Shown: piece by piece, positions 61,842 to 64,000 of the stretch
Layout of the letters: each line of letters opens with the position of its first letter
Position numbering within the stretch: position 1 is the first letter of the stretch
Assembly: GCA_045546175.1 (NCBI GenBank)
Contig: JAZQCI010000103.1
Span: 28,869-92,868, forward strand
Direction of reading: 5' to 3'
Length of the DNA: 64,000 nucleotides
DNA from: CAG-791 sp045546175
GTDB lineage: Bacteria > Bacillota > Clostridia > Lachnospirales > Lachnospiraceae
Made by a program: the position numbers and the translations under genes
The notes under the pieces: model-generated
What the model was told of the DNA's origin: nothing
The model's database searches: none
The model's input: the letters and a program-made list of their open reading frames with translations, nothing else

Positions 61842-61979
61842 TCATGTACCTCCTTAATATTCAACTCTTAAAAGAGCTGTTAACGTAGTAAAAGATGAAA
61901 CGCCAAAAGACCCCATGCCTGGGCCGCATCGCTGCAGCTGCGGGTATGAAGTTCCATCGGCCTTCGGCCCTCGCCGTAT

Positions 61980-62825
61980 TCACGGCAGTTTGGGAATAAA
62001 GCTGTCAAAGATAAAGACATCGAAAGACGACTTCGCTCTCTCCAGCTCCTTCTGACTTCGGATCGTCCAGGCGGCGGCTTTTGCCTTGTAGAGGTTCCGG
62101 CAGATCCTCCTGGAGATGTTTCCTTCATACTCATGATTGTATGCGATAAAGTCAGGTTTTGACAAGAAGTTGGGAAGAAGAAACTGAACCGGCACGGTCA
62201 GCGGAGCCTTGCTCAGCGTCCTGTATTTCGGAATATGAATAAATCCGTCCGCGAGCTGTCCTCTCATCACCTTCGGATCGTGAATCCGGTACCAGAGAAG
62301 CACCAGCGGATTGAAGGATTCTATGCAGTAAGTCCCCTTGTACTTTCTCAGCATCGGGGCGATGACCCTGCACAGCGTCAGATCGCTGTCCTCCGATTTA
62401 TACTCGACGATCAGCGGGACTCTCCCTCTTACCATCTCCAGAAAGTCCTTGAGAGCCGGGATCCTCTCCTGACTCCCGAAGAGCCTCATCTTCTGCAGCT
62501 CATCGAAAGTGTAATCCCTCACCAGTCCGCGGACGCCGCAGGCTCTCTCCAGGTCCAGGTCATGAAAAATGACCGGAACGGAGTCCGCCGTCAGCTGGAC
62601 GTCGAGCTCGATCCCGTATCCCTTCTCCACCGCTTTCCTGAAAGCGGGCATCGAGTTTTCCGGGGCGTCGGAATTGTTATCGTGCAGCCCTCTGTGTGCA
62701 AATAGTGCGGCCGCCCGAAAAGGCTTGGGGTCGGGCCTTCCCGACATCCTGGGCATCACGGCCAAAAAATACAGTCCGGTCAGCCATGCGGATGCCGTCA
62801 GTACATTGGCAAATCTGTTCTTCAT
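61980..62825 (-). CDS. Membrane-anchored glycerophosphodiester phosphodiesterase
   Basis: 281 residues. One N-terminal hydrophobic segment (VLTASAWLTGLYFLAVM), probably an uncleaved anchor. GDPD domain: AHRGLHDN (His-Arg), PENSMPAF, YGIELDVQLTADSVPVIFHD (Glu-x-Asp and His), VEYKSED. Cleaves glycerophosphodiesters to glycerol 3-phosphate; the downstream region to 61842 has no gene. Confidence 0.85.
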   Translation of the reverse strand: MKNRFANVLTASAWLTGLYFLAVMPRMSGRPDPKPFRAAALFAHRGLHDNNSDAPENSMPAFRKAVEKGYGIELDVQLTADSVPVIFHDLDLERACGVRGLVRDYTFDELQKMRLFGSQERIPALKDFLEMVRGRVPLIVEYKSEDSDLTLCRVIAPMLRKYKGTYCIESFNPLVLLWYRIHDPKVMRGQLADGFIHIPKYRTLSKAPLTVPVQFLLPNFLSKPDFIAYNHEYEGNISRRICRNLYKAKAAAWTIRSQKELERAKSSFDVFIFDSFIPKLP

Positions 62826-62999
62826 GTAATCCTCTTCTGCTGTCCTTTTATATTAGACAGTTTAACACTATTTCTACTAAAATACTATTCTTATTCGTCA
62901 ATCATCTGTGCACATTTATTGAAACATGAAACGTTAAATATTTATTTTTATGAAAAGCATGGCTTGCCTACCGGGCGCCGCTTGGTTATTATTATAAAA

Positions 63000-63022
63000 G
63001 CAGATTTATGTCTGCGTTTTTG
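63000..63022 (+). terminator. Possible attenuator in the ABC-F leader
   Basis: GCAGA-TTTATG-TCTGC followed by GTTTTTG. The stem is only five bp (weak). An ATG inside its loop (63008-63010) is in frame with the ABC-F gene but lacks a ribosome site. Confidence 0.4.
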
Positions 63023-63043
63023 TTATGGAAAAAAGGAGGCTAC

Positions 63044-64000
63044 ATGATCGCAGCAAACAATGTCACTCTCAGACTCGGCAAAAAAGCTCTGTTTGAGGAT
63101 GTCAACATCAAATTTACGGAAGGTAACTGCTACGGGATCATCGGTGCCAACGGCGCCGGCAAATCCACATTTCTCAGGATCCTCAGCGGCCAGCTGGACA
63201 CAACGGGCGGAAACGTGTCGATCACTCCGGGACAGAGACTTTCCTTTCTGGAACAGGACCAGAATAAATACGACAACCAGGTTGTACTCGATACTGTCAT
63301 TCAGGGCAATCCCCGTCTCTTTGAGATCATGAAGGAGAAGGACGCGCTCTATATGAAAGAGGATTTTTCCGATGAGGACGGAATCAAAGCCAGTGAGCTT
63401 GAGACCGAGTTCGCGGAGATGAACGGCTGGGAAGCCGAATCGGACGCGGAGTCGCTCCTCAACGGCCTGGGCATCGAGACAGATCTCCACAGCTATCTCA
63501 TGAGAGAACTGACCGGCGCGCAGAAGGTCAAGGTGCTTCTCGCCAGGGCGCTCTTCGGCAATCCCGATATCCTGCTCTTGGACGAGCCCACCAACCATCT
63601 GGATCTGGACGCGATCGCGTGGCTGGAGGAATTTCTGATCAATTTCCCCAACACCGTCATCGTCGTCTCCCACGACCGCTACTTCCTCAACAAGGTCTGC
63701 ACCTATATCGCGGATATCGATTACGGAAAGATCACACTCTTTGCCGGAAACTATGATTTCTGGTATGAGTCTTCCCGCCTCCTGATCCGTCAGATGAAGG
63801 AAGCCAACAAGAAGAAGGAAGAGAAGATCAAGGAACTGAAGGAATTTATCTCCCGCTTTTCCGCGAACGCTTCCAAGTCCAAGCAGGCGACGAGCCGCAA
63901 GCGCGCTCTTGAGAAGATCCAGCTCGATGAGATCAAGCCCTCCAGCCGCAAATATCCTTACATCGATTTCCGCCCCGACAGAGAGATCGGAAACGAAGTG
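63044..64000 (+). CDS. ABC-F family ATPase, partial
   Basis: 319 residues are seen before the window ends; starts MIAANNVTLRLGKKALFED with AAAGGAGG upstream. First ATP-binding cassette: Walker A GANGAGKST near residue 38, signature LTGAQKVK (in place of LSGGQ) near 165, Walker B ILLLDEPTNHLDLDAI, switch His in VVSHDRYFL. A linker coiled coil (KKKEEKIKELKEFISRF) begins near 258, and the protein has no membrane segment. Most like the YbiT/YkpA group of translation factors acting at the ribosomal E site; resistance-type ABC-F cannot be excluded without the rest. Confidence 0.88.
   Translation, partial: MIAANNVTLRLGKKALFEDVNIKFTEGNCYGIIGANGAGKSTFLRILSGQLDTTGGNVSITPGQRLSFLEQDQNKYDNQVVLDTVIQGNPRLFEIMKEKDALYMKEDFSDEDGIKASELETEFAEMNGWEAESDAESLLNGLGIETDLHSYLMRELTGAQKVKVLLARALFGNPDILLLDEPTNHLDLDAIAWLEEFLINFPNTVIVVSHDRYFLNKVCTYIADIDYGKITLFAGNYDFWYESSRLLIRQMKEANKKKEEKIKELKEFISRFSANASKSKQATSRKRALEKIQLDEIKPSSRKYPYIDFRPDREIGNEV

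Noticed and set aside
59343..61871. Plus-strand open frame of 842 residues opposite ppdK
   Set aside because: Antisense shadow of a well-recognised gene; Cys/Val/His-rich composition without domains.

Overview
The window joins two kinds of DNA. Positions 1 to about 23,250 are the right-hand part of a tailed-phage (siphovirus-type) prophage. From about 23,270 to 64,000 lies ordinary chromosome of a Clostridia-like Firmicute. The host assignment rests on gene content: CodY next to topoisomerase I, MecA, a CIRCE-controlled groES-groEL, HemZ, the UPF0210/ACT pair, pyruvate phosphate dikinase, an acetyl-type MetA, and a citrate synthase of the Lachnospiraceae kind. The family is an inference, not proven here.

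Prophage (all genes on the minus strand, read from right to left). At the right end a leftward promoter, a leader terminator and five small genes of unknown function (20642-22649) come first. A 1.37 kb gene-less stretch with tandem repeats and operator-like palindromes follows. Then come an XRE regulator, a DEAH helicase, a RusA resolvase, a RecA/DnaB-type helicase, an ArpU-like late regulator, SSB, two HNH-type genes, and a phage S-adenosylmethionine synthetase translationally coupled to an adenine-type DNA methyltransferase. The morphogenesis block runs small and large terminase, portal, MuF, a thioredoxin-like protein, a small ORF, a Prp-like cysteine protease, scaffold, major capsid, connectors, major tail protein and tail assembly chaperone. 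The chaperone has a canonical -1 frameshift site. Tape measure, lysis and integrase genes are not in the window and would lie to its left. The element abuts the 3' side of a tRNA-Gly(CCC) gene, a plausible integration site.

Chromosome. 23.4-27.9 kb: PfkB sugar kinase, UPF0210 and its ACT partner, a YycJ-type hydrolase, CoaE. 28-34.2 kb: PolA, a zinc-finger membrane protein, cytidine deaminase, uridine phosphorylase, a hybrid histidine kinase. 34.3-42.9 kb: citrate synthase (plus strand), a PurF paralogue without the N-terminal cysteine, an alpha/beta hydrolase, a zinc-ribbon coiled-coil protein, an 871-residue protein with five internal repeats, MetA. 42.9-51.6 kb: LigA, a pseudouridine synthase, MecA, EF-Ts, S2, CodY, TopA. 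51.7-64 kb: HemZ, an MBL hydrolase, Rel, GroEL/GroES, a small unknown gene, PpdK, a membrane-anchored phosphodiesterase, and the start of an ABC-F ATPase cut by the window edge.

The most notable points are the SAM-synthetase/methyltransferase cassette with an HNH gene at its head, a phage Prp-type protease beside three structural proteins that share an N-terminal F-x-I-F motif, a 31-bp iteron-like array, and long inverted repeats at the groEL stop codon and at the start codon of the PurF paralogue.
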